Below the pieces are notes generated by a model. It saw only the letters and a program-made list of their open reading frames with translations. It did no database searches and was not told where the DNA came from. The position numbers and the translations under genes are program-made. A stretch of DNA of 64,000 nucleotides from Cupriavidus necator (GTDB taxonomy: Bacteria; Pseudomonadota; Gammaproteobacteria; Burkholderiales; Burkholderiaceae), in the NCBI GenBank assembly GCA_022041995.1, contig CP074386.1, forward strand, positions 452,131-516,130, read 5' to 3'. This document shows positions 30,316 through 40,316 of this stretch, piece by piece; position 1 is the stretch's first letter; each line of letters opens with the position of its first letter.

Positions 30316-32449
30316 ATGGCGCCGCAGGCAGACGCGCTGATGCAGGCTATGCAGGACACATTACCGCCACGTTACGCGGGACCGATCGATTTCCCGATGA
30401 AGACCGTGGCGCAAGCTTGCCGCCATGTCTTGCTGCGCATCGCCGGCGGCGCTGACATCGACATGGCGACCTCGGCCGAGGCCTGGCGGACCGCCGTCGA
30501 GAATTGCGGGCATGGCATGCTGATGACGCTGGTGTCTGCAACCGCGGCCCTGCATCACGCCGCCCCGGGCAGTCCTCACATGGCTGACACGCGCCTGACC
30601 TGGCATGTCGGCAGCGTGCTGCCCTATGCGTCGCTCTGGCATACGGTCCTGCGCGCGTGCGCGCTTAGTGCGCTCCACCCACACGAGTTGCCCTGCCGTG
30701 GGGCGCACCCACCTGCGACCGTGGAATTGCTCGAGCGTGCCGGCGGCGTGGATATCTCAGCGTTCGCACGCTTGCTCGGCGAGCCACCAGAGGCATTTCG
30801 TTGGTCGACGCTAGGCGCGCTGCCGTCCTCGCTGAGCGCGGCGCTGGCGGTGCCCCGGCCGCGCCTCTGCTTCGCCTGTCTCGCTGCCGGCTACCACACG
30901 GCCCTATTTTCCATCGCGTTGCTTGACGCGTGCCCGATCCACGGTACGCCGCTCCCGGACCGCTGTCACTGCGGCGCGCCGTTTCACGCGATGCTGCGCG
31001 CCCAGCGCCGACTACGCCGCGGCCGGCAGTTGCCGCTGTGGTCGTTTGCACTTTCTTACGCACGAAACCTGCCGTCGGCCGACGCTGGCGCCGGGCGCCA
31101 CCCGTGTGCTCGATCCACTTGCCGCGTGGCGGGATGCCTTGTCCGGGCTCATCCGCTCCGCGCGGCTGGACGAAGCCTTGGGCCAAGCCGCTCCCGGCCG
31201 CCTGGAGTGGGTAATCACCGCCGCGCAAGTGCTCGGGCTCGCCTATCCCGCGTGCCTGCGGCCAATCAGTTTCGTGCCGGCTCAAATCCGCACCGTGTGG
31301 TGTCGCCCGCGCCCGCAGCAGACGCCGTCGCGAGATGGAGTGTCGCCACCACCGGGCCAACGCGAGAACAGGAAGCCGTCGTATTCGCCACCGACGCCCG
31401 CCACGGCGGTGTATCGGGCGCTCGCCCGCCATGTGCGCCGGCACCTGGCCCCTGACGGCGCGCGGTGGATCGCCCGGTTCATTGACTCGTGCGATCCGTT
31501 CGCCATCAGCGCGTGGATCGGCGGCAGTCCCCGTGCGCGGCAGGCGTTCATCGACATGCTGTGGGGACGTGCAGCCGAACCGGGCCTTGAACAGCGGCGT
31601 TGGCCCGATCGCCCACCGCTGACGAGGACCGCGGGCCAGTTGGCCGAACCGGTGCAAGCCGATTGTCAGGTACGCGGCGCAGATCATGCCGATGCCGCGA
31701 CGCGGCACTGGTTCGCCTGCCATGCGGCGCGCGTGAGCCTGGGCGCGCTCTGGCGCGATGCGCAAGCGCGCGCGAACGCGGCCGCATGGTCGGGCGTCGC
31801 CGCTTGGGCCGACGCGGCACCCAGCACGTCGTGGCGTGACAGCGCCTGGTTGGCGCGCCTCATGCCCGGCGGGTTCGGCTTTGCGGCGTCGATTTTGGCA
31901 GACTGGACGGCAGCCGCGCATGCCAGCAAAGCGATGCGTCAGTTGGCAAACGCCGCCCGCCGACAGGCGCGCCGGGACACGATGTGGGCGGCCAGTCGGG
32001 GCGCGTGCCTGACCTGGTCGGAAGAGACCGGTTGGGAAGTGGTCGAGGCGATCGAACCGGCCGATGCCGATGTGCGGCGTCGCCACTTGCTCGGTCTGAA
32101 GGACGGGAGTCCGTGGTGCTGGCTCTATCGCGCGGCCGATGGTCGCTTTGTCGCGCGCTGGAATCAGGCACCGTTGCAGGTAGCCGCCGCGACACCGGGC
32201 GCGGCGCTTGCGGGCCTGCGGCGCGGTGCGCGCGACTACCAGCGGATGGGCCGGGTCGCGTTACCGTTTCCCACCTCGGCGGGCGCGGTGACGCCCGAGC
32301 CGATCGCGACGCGGGCGGCGGCGGACTACCAGTTCTTTGTGGCCGTCGTCCGCCACCGACAAGGGTTCTGGCAGGAGGCGCGGGACCTGACCGAGGCGGC
32401 CCGCTGCTACCAGCGGGCGCACGCGTTGCCGGATGTCGCCGGGCGCTAA
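30316..32449 (+). pseudogene. TniQ-like zinc-finger protein, frameshifted
   Basis: Read across one frame change near 31005, this gives about 710 codons. The TniQ signature is the zinc-ribbon block RLCFACLAAGYHTALFSIAL followed by DACPIHGTPLPDRCHCGAPF and, in the second frame, GSCRCGRLHFLTHETCRRP. TniQ proteins are target-site or recombination accessory factors of Tn7/Tn5053-type transposons; related ones also sit beside tyrosine recombinases. The long C-terminal part has no family I recognise. A tyrosine recombinase gene follows 480 bp downstream, and a recombinase-like site lies between them, suggesting a common mobile unit. Confidence 0.55.
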
Positions 32450-32930
32450 TCTGGCCCTTCTCTTTCTGGCCCGCGCGACCCAATATATAGACAGCCCCGG
32501 CGCGGGTCTGAAGCGGAGCCCCAAACGACCGTCGGGCAACTTTAGTTGTGTGAGCGACGACGGCCATGATGTGACCCGAACGGTGCATTTATAACTTACC
32601 TGATAGGCGACATTATCAGGTTTGAATTTTTCCACAATATAGGGGGTTTAGCAGGCTGCACTTGGGGAAATTGGGGACGGCGGAGGTGGCGGAACCGGCG
32701 CCAGGAGGCTGGCAGGAGCGGCGTAGCGACCGCTTATCGGCGGCAACAGATCTGCGCCGACGCCAACAGTGTAGCCGAAAATGGCGGGTCTGCCACCTTG
32801 GCGTCCCCGGTCCGTCACCGGTCGCATGGGTCCTGCTCTCCCCCGACAAGCGGCCTCGTCCCGCCCTCCGGGATATGGGTCGATGCAATATTATCAGGTA
32901 AGATACGGCACTCGCCGATCTCGACCTGCC
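32450..32930. other. Intergenic region between TniQ-like and recombinase genes
   Basis: No gene is supported. It contains a symmetrical site at 32595-32624 and a matching half-site at 32892-32902 (described separately), and an A/T-rich patch around 32620-32650. Confidence 0.5.
32595..32624. promoter_or_regulatory. Recombinase core-like inverted repeat
   Basis: acctgata at 32598-32605 and tatcaggt at 32614-32621 are perfect inverted arms separated by exactly 8 bases, the geometry of tyrosine-recombinase core sites. The extended left arm (cttacctgata) recurs in reverse (tatcaggtaag) at 32892-32902, 29 bp upstream of the recombinase start. It could be an attachment site or an operator. Confidence 0.45.
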
Positions 32931-34754
32931 ATGGCCCAACATAACCTCGTCGCTGCCGACACCCCCCGTTACACGCGCGCCGATTTCACGGCGTCAACCG
33001 CATCCCGACCGAGCAGATCCTGACGCGCGTCTATGACGAAGATGCGCTGCACGCCGCCGGCATCGAGACGGCGGCGCAACTCGAAGCCCGGCTCGACGCC
33101 CTGCGCGACCACCTGGTCGAGCGCGTCTGTCTCAGCAATCCGTATCTGTCGGTCAGCCTGGCGGACTCGCGCCGCTTCAATCGCTGGCCACCGACTACCT
33201 GGTGCGCGCCGCCGACCAGGATTTCTCGGCACCGCAACCGGACGATCCGGTGTCGGCCTGGCTGCGCCCGATCGTGTTCCGGGCGCTGCGGCACGAGCAC
33301 ATCCTGACGCTGGCCCAGTTGCACGCCTATATTGCGCTGCGGGGCCGGCGCTGGTACCTGCCCGTGCCGCGGCTGGGTGCCGGCAAGGCGCGTGCGATCG
33401 AGCGCTGGCTGCAGACCCATGCGGCCACACTCGGCCCGCTGGCGGTGGTCGACGACACGCCTCAGACGGCATCGGTGGAGCTGGGCTCGGACGCCGAGCG
33501 CATCCTGGTGCCACTGGAGCAGGTCGGGCGGATCGTGGCGGCGCTCGACGGTAGTGCGGGCCGCAACCGGGCGCCGGGCTTTTGCCTCATTGCCGCGCGC
33601 CATGACCTCGAGGCCATCCACGCCTACCTGTACCGGTTCCGCGACCGGGACAAGACCGCACGTTCCTACCAGAAGGAGTTGGAGCGCTTCCTGCTCTGGT
33701 GCGTGGGCGTGCGCCGCACCGCGCTGTCCAACGTGGACGCCGACGATTGCGAGCGCTACAAGGATTTCCTGGCACAACCGGATCGGCCCCAAGGTGCCGC
33801 GCACGTCGGCACGCTGGCGCCCCTTCGCGGGCGTGCTCCAGGCGGAATCGCAGCGCTATGCGGTGATGGTCCTGCGAGGTTTTTTTACCTGGCTGGTGGG
33901 CGTGCGCTACCTCGGCGGCAACCTGTGGCTGCTGGTCCCGGATCCGGTGACGGCGCGCCGGGAAGTGCCAATCGCGGTCGAGAAGGCCTTGCCCGAGCAG
34001 CTGTGGAAAACACTCATGGTGCCCGATGGCATCCTCGACCAGCTTTGCGCGAAGTGGCCGGTGTCGTCGCTGGGGGCGCCACTGACCGCGAAGGACGCCG
34101 ACGCGCCGGGCGCGCAGTACCGCCTGGCGCGCGCGGCGGTGCTGCTGTTGGGGTGTAGCGGCGCGCGCCGCGAGGAGGCGGCCCGCGCGCTGCGCTGCCA
34201 CCTCAAGACGGTCCCGGAGCAGGCCGGCGTGCCCGCCGGCCTGTGGGAGCTGGCGCTGCTCGGTAAGCGCAACCAATGGCGCACCGTGTTCCTGCCGCCG
34301 CGGGTCATCGCGGCGTTGCGCGTGCATTGGGCCGACCGAGGCCACGATTTCGAGAACGCCGATCAGAAGCTGGCGCTACTCTCGCCGGTGGTGGTGCCAT
34401 CCACACGCACGGCCCAGGCGAAGCACCTCAGCCTGAAGGACGACGGCGCAGCTGTGCTGACGGGCATGGGCTTCTCGCCGGATGGCCTGTACCAGCTGCT
34501 GACGACGACGCTGCTGCGCATCGCAGACGATGCCACGCTGCCCCTGGCCGTGGCCGAGCGGGACCTGCTGCGTCACGTCACGCCGCATGCGTTGCGGCAT
34601 ACCTTTGCCACGCATGCGGTGGCCAACGAGATGCCCGCGGATGTCCTGCAACGGCTGCTGGGCCACGCCTCGCTGCAAACGACGTCGCTGTATGTCCGCG
34701 CGGAGCGCGCGCGGCCTCACCGCCGTGGCGAAGCTCTATCCCGACCCCAGTTAG
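32931..34754 (+). pseudogene. Tyrosine recombinase (phage-integrase family), four frameshifts
   Basis: Joining frames gives a roughly 600-residue integrase. The N-terminal part (VNRIPTEQILTRVYDEDALH) resembles the DUF3701-type extension of some Ralstonia integrases, then a SAM-like core-binding domain (FRDRDKTARSYQKELERFLL), then the catalytic domain with Arg in CSGARREEAARAL, HALRHTFATH (H-x-x-R), and LLGHASLQTTSLYV with the nucleophile Tyr. Frame changes lie near 32990, 33190, 33800 and 34713. It starts at the ATG at 32931 (MAQHNLVAAD). Catalytic residues are all present, so decay is recent. Homologous fragments occur at 37.4-38.0 kb. Confidence 0.75.
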
Positions 34755-35198
34755 CGCGCGGTCCGGCCGTTGACTTGTAGGTGGCGCGGGCTGTTAGTTT
34801 CCGCCAGTAGAAATGAGCGGGATCGCTGTTGCCTGCCGTTGCGCTCGGATACCGGGCGCCGAGGTGCCGTCGGCGTAAGGCAGCGGTCGCTGAACGTTAC
34901 GGAGGCGGAGTTGGTTGGCCCGTCCGCAAGGCGTCCTCACCACAACGGCTCTGGGCGTGGCCTTCGGGCATCGCCGGTGTTCCGCTTGGTGTTGGTCGCA
35001 TGCATGGAGTTTCCGCACCCAGTGACCAGGCCAAGGCGTTCTTCGCGTTCAAGAAGGCGAATCTGTCGTGCTGTGTTCCGCACCGTGGAGCTTGCGCCAC
35101 CCGCGCCGCCGGGAACCTGGACCGACATTGTGCGCTGCTGGTGCGGTTCTAGCGCCACCTTCTCAATGTCTCGCAAGCTCTTGACCGGTAGGCTCTCT

Positions 35199-35222
35199 AG
35201 AGTGTTCTTATAAGAACACTCT
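35199..35222. promoter_or_regulatory. parS: parS-like palindrome 1
   Basis: A perfect 24-bp palindrome built on the core GTGTTCTTATAAGAACAC. The same core occurs at 35308-35329 and 38001-38018, all on the downstream side of parB and nowhere else that I noticed. Multiple palindromes near a parAB operon are the usual sign of a ParB-binding centromere. Confidence 0.6.
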
Positions 35223-35307
35223 CCTCTGTTCGGCAGTGGGCCGTGCTCATCGGAGTGTTAAGAACGTTGGAGAGAACGCGAAACCAAGAAGCGGTGCAGG
35301 TTATCTC

Positions 35308-35329
35308 GAGTGTTCTTATAAGAACACTC
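35308..35329. promoter_or_regulatory. parS: parS-like palindrome 2
   Basis: A perfect 22-bp palindrome with the same 18-bp core as site 1, centred 108 bp away from it. Confidence 0.6.
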
Positions 35330-36204
35330 CGCTCCCAGGCGTTGAGTGGCCTGCCGAACTCAATGCCTGGCTCGACAAGCTAAGCCGCCACATCTTGTTG
35401 AACGCGCGCGGATGGCCAGCCATCCAGTTCAAATGCTCTTTAAGACGCGAGCGGAGGCGCTCCTAGTCGTGAAAATTCATCCACTATTGAGCGAGGCGAC
35501 AGGAAGCGAGATGGCTGCTTGTGGGAGGGGAACATGACGCGGAATTCCATTGCTTACCACCTGCATCCATTGGCCAACACAACAATATTGCTGAGCCCGA
35601 GTACCCCGAACCGATTTTGCCGCGCTGCGCCTCAGGCTGCAGCGTAACGAAGCCTACAAGGATTTGCTGACCACCGCGGACGCTGACTGGACCGACCCAA
35701 AAGTCACGCGTGTTCGCCGCGGCGTCCGTTCGAGGGGCCGCTGTCACTACAGTAACAAAAGTACACCGCCTAGGTCATTCGCTCATTTTCCAAATAGCTC
35801 ATCCGTGTGCGCTAATTGGCGGCAATCCTTGGGCAACATTTGCGGACCCGAGAATAGATGAAAGAGAGCGGAGAGGGCCATCGACAAAGCGCTACCCGCT
35901 CAGCTTTGGTTGGCGCTAACAGCGGAAGGCGGCTTGCTCGACCGAGCGTGCGCCAGCGATGAAGGAACCAGGCAAGCGTCCACCGGCGTCTTTCAGCCAG
36001 ATGAAGCGGCCACGGTAGGTCATCCACATTACCGTTTGGGCACACGCCGCGGAATTCCTCCTAGAATTCACCAGCATCCAGCTAGAGAAGACTGCCTTCG
36101 ACACGCGGGACAAGAGAGGTGGCGCCGGAAATTCGGACAGTCGGATAAATGGAAGAGCTGGGGTCTGAGCCGGCCATAATGGCGGGCAGAAAGGACCTCA
36201 GAAG

Positions 36205-36513
36205 ATGACGAAACGAAGCAGGCGAACCCACTCGGCGGGGTTGAAGGCGAAGGTAGCCCTGGCGGCCCTCAAGGGCGAAAAGACGCTGGCGGAGCTGGTC
36301 CAGCAGTACGACGTGCACCCCAGCCAGATCACAGCGTGGAAGCAGCAGTTGGTGGAGCATGCCGCGGACCTGTTCGGCGGTGGCAAGGAAAGTGGGGGCG
36401 AGCCGCCGGTGGATTTGAAGGTGCTGCACGCCAAGATCGGCCAGTTGGCGCTGGAGAACGATTTTTTGTCCGGCGCGCTCAGCAAGGCCGGCCTGCTGAG
36501 CGCAAAGCGATGA
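36205..36513 (+). CDS. IS3-family transposase OrfA, copy 2
   Basis: A 102-residue helix-turn-helix protein nearly identical to the OrfA of copy 1. The HTH lies at about residues 30-50 (LVQQYDVHPSQITAWK), and a hydrophobic heptad stretch at the C-terminus provides dimerisation. Its last codons overlap the OrfB start. Confidence 0.88.
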   Translation: MTKRSRRTHSAGLKAKVALAALKGEKTLAELVQQYDVHPSQITAWKQQLVEHAADLFGGGKESGGEPPVDLKVLHAKIGQLALENDFLSGALSKAGLLSAKR

Positions 36514-37340
36514 TCGACCGCGAGCACGCGCTGCCGGTGAGCCGGCAGGTCAAGCTGGTGGGCATCGCCCGGTCCAGCGCGTACTACCAGCCGCAACCGG
36601 TCAGCGAGGCAGATCTGAAGCTGATGCGCCGCATCGACGAACTGCATCTGGAGCATCCCTTCGCGGGGGCTCGCATGCTGGCGCGCCTGCTGCGCCGGGA
36701 AGGCATCCAGGTCGGTCGCCGGCACGTGGGCACGCTGATGAAGCGCATGGGCATTGAGGCGCTGTATCGCCGGCCGAACACGAGCCGCAAGCACGCGGCG
36801 CACAAGATCTGGCCGTACCTGCTGCGCGACCGGAAGATCGACCGGGCCAACCAGGTGTGGGCGCTGGACACGACCTACATTCCGATGGCACGGGGCTTTG
36901 TGTACCTGACGGCAGTGGTGGACTGGGCCAGCCGCCGGGTGCTGGCCTACCGGGTGGCGATCACGCTGGAGAGCTGTCATGCCGTCGAGGCAATCGAGGA
37001 GGCCTTTGCCAAGTACGGCAACCCGGAGATCGTCAACACCGACCAGGGCAGTCAGTTCACTGCCACGGACTTCACAGATGCCGTGCTCGATCGCGGCGTC
37101 AAGTTGTCGATGGACGGCAAGGGCAGTTGGCGCGACAACGTGTTCGTCGAACGCCTGTGGCGCAGCGTCAAATACGAGGAGGTCTACCTGAAAGCCTACG
37201 ACTCGGTCAGCCATGCTCGCCGCTCCATCGCTGACTACCTGACCTGGTACATGTATGGACGCCCCCATTCCAGTCTGGCGGACAAGACTCCGGATGAGGC
37301 ATACTTCGCCACGCTGCCAGCGATCAAATCGGCAGCTTGA
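36510..37340 (+). CDS. IS3-family transposase OrfB, copy 2
   Basis: A 276-residue integrase-fold protein starting at the ATG that overlaps the OrfA stop by 4 bp. The first part is an HTH_21 segment (LEHPFAGARMLARLLRREG). The DDE core shows WALDTTYIP, VNTDQGSQFT and VFVERLWRS. The C-terminus HSSLADKTPDEAYF is complete. It is normally produced as an OrfAB fusion by a -1 shift; the AAAG stretch just before the overlap is a candidate slip site. Confidence 0.88.
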   Translation: MIDREHALPVSRQVKLVGIARSSAYYQPQPVSEADLKLMRRIDELHLEHPFAGARMLARLLRREGIQVGRRHVGTLMKRMGIEALYRRPNTSRKHAAHKIWPYLLRDRKIDRANQVWALDTTYIPMARGFVYLTAVVDWASRRVLAYRVAITLESCHAVEAIEEAFAKYGNPEIVNTDQGSQFTATDFTDAVLDRGVKLSMDGKGSWRDNVFVERLWRSVKYEEVYLKAYDSVSHARRSIADYLTWYMYGRPHSSLADKTPDEAYFATLPAIKSAA

Positions 37341-37401
37341 CCGCCCCAGCGCCTCCACTTAAAAATCCGGATTCCCTGTCCGAACATACGGCGCCACCTC
37401 T

Positions 37402-37615
37402 AAGTTCAAGCCTGTCCGAACGCCGGCGGGCCAGTGCGGGGAGCTTTCGGTACTGGATAAGCGCGAGAAATGGCGCGCCGTATTCATGCCCAAGATGGTA
37501 GTGAATGCCCTGTTGGTGCACTGGGATGACCGCGGTCACGACTTCGAGTTACGCATTAATCAGCACGCGCTGGTTTCGCCGGTCGTTGTGCAAAACTTGC
37601 GCTAGGCCAAGGACA
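37402..37615 (+). pseudogene. Tyrosine-recombinase fragment, forward piece
   Basis: Codons from about 37450 read KREKWRAVFMPKMVVNALLV then HWDDRGHDFELRINQ and LVSPVVV, aligning with the integrase at 34.27-34.40 kb (KRNQWRTVFLPPRV, HWADRGHDFENAD). A TAG follows at about 37603. IS3 copy 2 has removed or displaced the upstream part. Confidence 0.65.
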
Positions 37616-37960
37616 AGCACTTTGTCCCCCGAAGTCGGGCTCGCGAGTGTGTGCCCGGAAGTGGTTTCTGTCCGGATGGGATTTACAAGGTTATCAATGG
37701 GCATAAGCTTTGCGGCAGCCAGGGTCGCAAAGGTGTGCCGGAATGCGTGTGGCGCGGCATTAGCAGCCCACGTTCATCGGGCATCAGCGCAATGCCTCGG
37801 TCGTCGGCGAGTCGAAGCAGAGCGCTCTTGACGTGTGTTTTCAGTGCCTGCTCGGTCACGTCTCCCGTGCGGGCAGAACGTCCCGAGGCATCGAACAAGC
37901 GGCGAAGTTCTTTAGCAGATGAGTCACACCATTTGTGGGCAAGGGCGGGAATCGTGGAGG
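37616..37960 (-). pseudogene. Tyrosine-recombinase fragment, opposite-strand piece
   Basis: On the minus strand this encodes EQALKTHVKSALLRLADDRG and, after a frame change, PHAFRHTFATLAAAKLMPID, which is the catalytic H-x-x-R region of an integrase like the one at 33-34.7 kb. It is inverted relative to the neighbouring forward fragment, so the two halves are not from one simply truncated gene. Confidence 0.6.
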
Positions 37961-38000
37961 CTACACTGACGTCCTCAGCGCAGATGTACTCTCGGCTGTC

Positions 38001-38018
38001 GTGTTCTTATAAGAACAC
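38001..38018. promoter_or_regulatory. parS: parS-like palindrome 3
   Basis: An exact copy of the 18-bp core GTGTTCTTATAAGAACAC, 57 bp before the parB terminator hairpin and about 95 bp from the parB stop codon. Confidence 0.65.
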
Positions 38019-38074
38019 TGTTGACGCCTTAGCCTCTGAGCCTCATAGCCAGCGGCCGGAAGCTGGCCAAACAT

Positions 38075-38107
38075 AAAAAAACCCGCCGTTTGTGGCGGGT
38101 CTTTTTT
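38075..38107. terminator. Rho-independent terminator after parB
   Basis: The stem acccgcc/ggcgggt with loop gtttgt is flanked by an A-run on one side and a T-run on the other, so it can stop transcription from both directions. It lies 6 bp from the parB stop. Confidence 0.9.
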
Positions 38108-38112
38108 GAGTG

Positions 38113-39093
38113 CTACTCGGGCTGGATGGAGAACATTTTTCCAATGTAATCCCTGAGTTCGCTTTCCTGCTCTTCCGTTATCACCCCAGCTTTGAACTTC
38201 AAGGTAAAACCCTTGACATCTTTGGTGATACTGCCAGCTTGAACCTTGCCGGCGAAAATTTTCAAGATGCTTCGGCCACCTGCATTCGCCGCAGGTGCGC
38301 CCTTTGTTACCTGCGCGCTAATCGCCGCAGCGACCTTACTCATAAGCAGGTCGCCGGATACGACCATCGGCCATAATTCGCGAAGCGCTTTCACCCCATC
38401 ATCGCCAGTTTTCTTGACGCAGTTGGCAATTTCCTGAGCGGAATTCGCGCCAAGCAAGGAGGGGTTCAGGTCCAAGTCTAGCTTAACGAAATCCGGCAGT
38501 TCGTCGAAAGCCAAGAACTTGTACAGTTCATTGCGCGTCACACCCATTACCTCAGCGAGCCGGGTACGCGTGGAAAATTCCGACTCGGTGCGACGAACAG
38601 CAATCGCAATTTCGTAGTCAGACAGGCCATCCCGCGTCACATTCTCCATCAACGCCAACGCAGCCATATCCTCGTCGGTACATTCGATGACCACCGCTCG
38701 GATGGTTTCCTTATTGAGGAGCTTGTGGGCGCGCCAACGCCGTTCCCCGGCGACAAGCTGATAACCCTCCTCCCCTATCCGGCGAACCGTCACAGCCTGC
38801 AGCAAACCTGCTTCTGCAATCGAACGTGCGAGCTCCGATAGCTTTGCTTCATTGAACTGGCGCCGCGGCTGCCAAGGATTCGGCACGATGGCGTTGACAG
38901 GAAGGTGTGTCTCGACGCCCTTCGACTCGAGTTCCTGAATGCGCATCTGTGCCACCGACAAAGCACTAGTCAGACCAGGCATTGTTTGCGGACCGCGAGA
39001 CGTCTTTTCCTTCTTGGTCTCGCCTTTGAAGTCAGCGGGTGTCGGCAAGTTGGCCGTCTTGGCCATCAACTGTTCTCGGATGTTATTGCTCAT
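38113..39093 (-). CDS. parB: ParB-type plasmid partition protein
   Basis: A 326-residue ParB starting at the ATG at 39093, which overlaps the parA stop (ATGA). The N-terminal ParB/Srx CTPase domain has LPVNAIVPNPWQPRR, GLLQAVTVRR and the CTP-binding motif GERRWRA, followed by DMAALALMENVTRDGLS. The central HTH (TRTRLAEVMGVTRNELYKFL) would bind the centromere. The C-terminal domain (KIFAGKVQAGSITKDVKGF) is for dimerisation. ParB loads on parS, spreads, and stimulates ParA to segregate plasmid copies. Likely sites are the three palindromes downstream. A bidirectional terminator ends the operon. Confidence 0.9.
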   Translation of the reverse strand: MSNNIREQLMAKTANLPTPADFKGETKKEKTSRGPQTMPGLTSALSVAQMRIQELESKGVETHLPVNAIVPNPWQPRRQFNEAKLSELARSIAEAGLLQAVTVRRIGEEGYQLVAGERRWRAHKLLNKETIRAVVIECTDEDMAALALMENVTRDGLSDYEIAIAVRRTESEFSTRTRLAEVMGVTRNELYKFLAFDELPDFVKLDLDLNPSLLGANSAQEIANCVKKTGDDGVKALRELWPMVVSGDLLMSKVAAAISAQVTKGAPAANAGGRSILKIFAGKVQAGSITKDVKGFTLKFKAGVITEEQESELRDYIGKMFSIQPE

Positions 39094-40301
39094 GCCGCCT
39101 CCTTCCAGGTCTTGACGAACATATCGTCCAACCATTTTGCGTACTGCATCATGGGCTGCTTGACACGCTGTAGAGACTTTGCAGTCGAATGAGTACTCAC
39201 GACATCCAGTGCCGTCGAGAACGACAAAGCGCCGCCACTCATTACCGAGCTCGCTGGAATCTCGAAGGGATCGAGCCAACGCCCGTAGGCGCTTTGGGCC
39301 CACTGCCGAACAACCGGCGCCGAGGAAGTCTTCCCGTAGTCAACCTTGGAAAGCAAGATAGAGATGCAGTCGTATACCTTATCTTCCTCGTAGGGCAGGA
39401 AGTCCTCTGCAACATCCGAAAAAAGGCGCCAGAAAGCGAGCGAGCTGATGAAGTCCAGGTTCTCGGGAATCATCGGCATGACCAGTGCGTCTGCCGCGAG
39501 CAGTGCGTTCAGGTTCATGTACGAAAGCGAGGGCGAGGTATCAATCAGGATGTAGTCGTACTGTGACTTCAGCGGCTCCAGCCCTTGCCGCAGCACCGCC
39601 CAGAATCGGTACCCCTGGATGGTTTTCTGCCGTGCTGGCAGAAGAAACTCCGCGCCATAAAGGAAGGTGTGCCCAGGAATGATGTCCATGCCATCCCAAT
39701 ACGTCGATTGCACGCGAGAGCCCAACCCACCCTCCACGTTCTGGTCGAAGATGTACGGCAGTACAGTGTCTTCGCCGGAAATCTCCTTCTCCGCGTAGAG
39801 TCCGCAGAGTTCCGATGCCGAGGCTTGAGGGTCGAGGTCGATGACCAGAACCTTCCGGCCCAGCAGACTCAGTGCCTGAGCCAGACAAACTGTCGTCGTT
39901 GTCTTTGCAGACCCGCCTTTCAGCTGAGCAGTGGTCAAAACCTTGCCCTTGAAGTTAGCGTCGGCCTCACCGAGGCGAGTCTGATAAATGTCAGAAGCCA
40001 TCTGCACCCACGTGCGAACTTCGGGAAGCGTAAACGTCCGGCTTCGGCCGGTTCCGTTCAGAGTTCCCGTGGGAAGGTTGGAATCACCTTTCGAAACTAG
40101 GTATTGAATCTGTTGGCGGGTAAGACTGCACAGATCAGCCAATTCACTGATGGTATATATAGGTGCAAGCTTGCGCGGCCGAGGCGCAAGAATTTGCTCG
40201 CGAAGGTTATCCGCGAACGGCCCGAGATTGTCAGCGAAGTCCGCAACTTCGCGCAGGGTGACCTTGCGGTCTTCCATCGGTAGGGCGCCTACGTTAGCCA
40301 T
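39090..40301 (-). CDS. parA: ParA-type partition ATPase with N-terminal HTH
   Basis: A 403-residue type Ia-like ParA. Residues about 45-95 form a MerR/HTH-like DNA-binding region (ISELADLCSLTRQQIQYLVS) that usually represses the par operon. The Walker-type ATPase follows: deviant Walker A LKGGSAKTTTT, A' motif VLVIDLDPQAS, and Walker B YDYILIDTSPSLS. It drives plasmid positioning by dynamic binding to the nucleoid. The ATG at 40301 is used; an internal Met nine codons later is a possible alternative. It is first gene of the parAB operon and divergent from rep, with the origin between them. Confidence 0.9.
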   Translation of the reverse strand: MANVGALPMEDRKVTLREVADFADNLGPFADNLREQILAPRPRKLAPIYTISELADLCSLTRQQIQYLVSKGDSNLPTGTLNGTGRSRTFTLPEVRTWVQMASDIYQTRLGEADANFKGKVLTTAQLKGGSAKTTTTVCLAQALSLLGRKVLVIDLDPQASASELCGLYAEKEISGEDTVLPYIFDQNVEGGLGSRVQSTYWDGMDIIPGHTFLYGAEFLLPARQKTIQGYRFWAVLRQGLEPLKSQYDYILIDTSPSLSYMNLNALLAADALVMPMIPENLDFISSLAFWRLFSDVAEDFLPYEEDKVYDCISILLSKVDYGKTSSAPVVRQWAQSAYGRWLDPFEIPASSVMSGGALSFSTALDVVSTHSTAKSLQRVKQPMMQYAKWLDDMFVKTWKEAA

Positions 40302-40316
40302 TCCGCGCTTTCTCCA

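Larger units (their letters stand above)
34755..36114. other. Region with parS-like palindromes and no confident gene
   Basis: I see no supportable coding region in this 1.36 kb. It holds two of the three long palindromes (35199-35222 and 35308-35329). Short open frames have no recognisable domains. The right end is cut by IS3 copy 2. Confidence 0.5.
36115..37401 (+). mobile_element. IS3-family element, copy 2 (complete)
   Basis: A 1287-bp element with inverted repeats agaggtggcgccg at both ends and a 3-bp target duplication (aag at 36112-36114 and 37402-37404). Both reading frames are intact. It is inserted beside or within a decayed integrase remnant. Confidence 0.88.
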
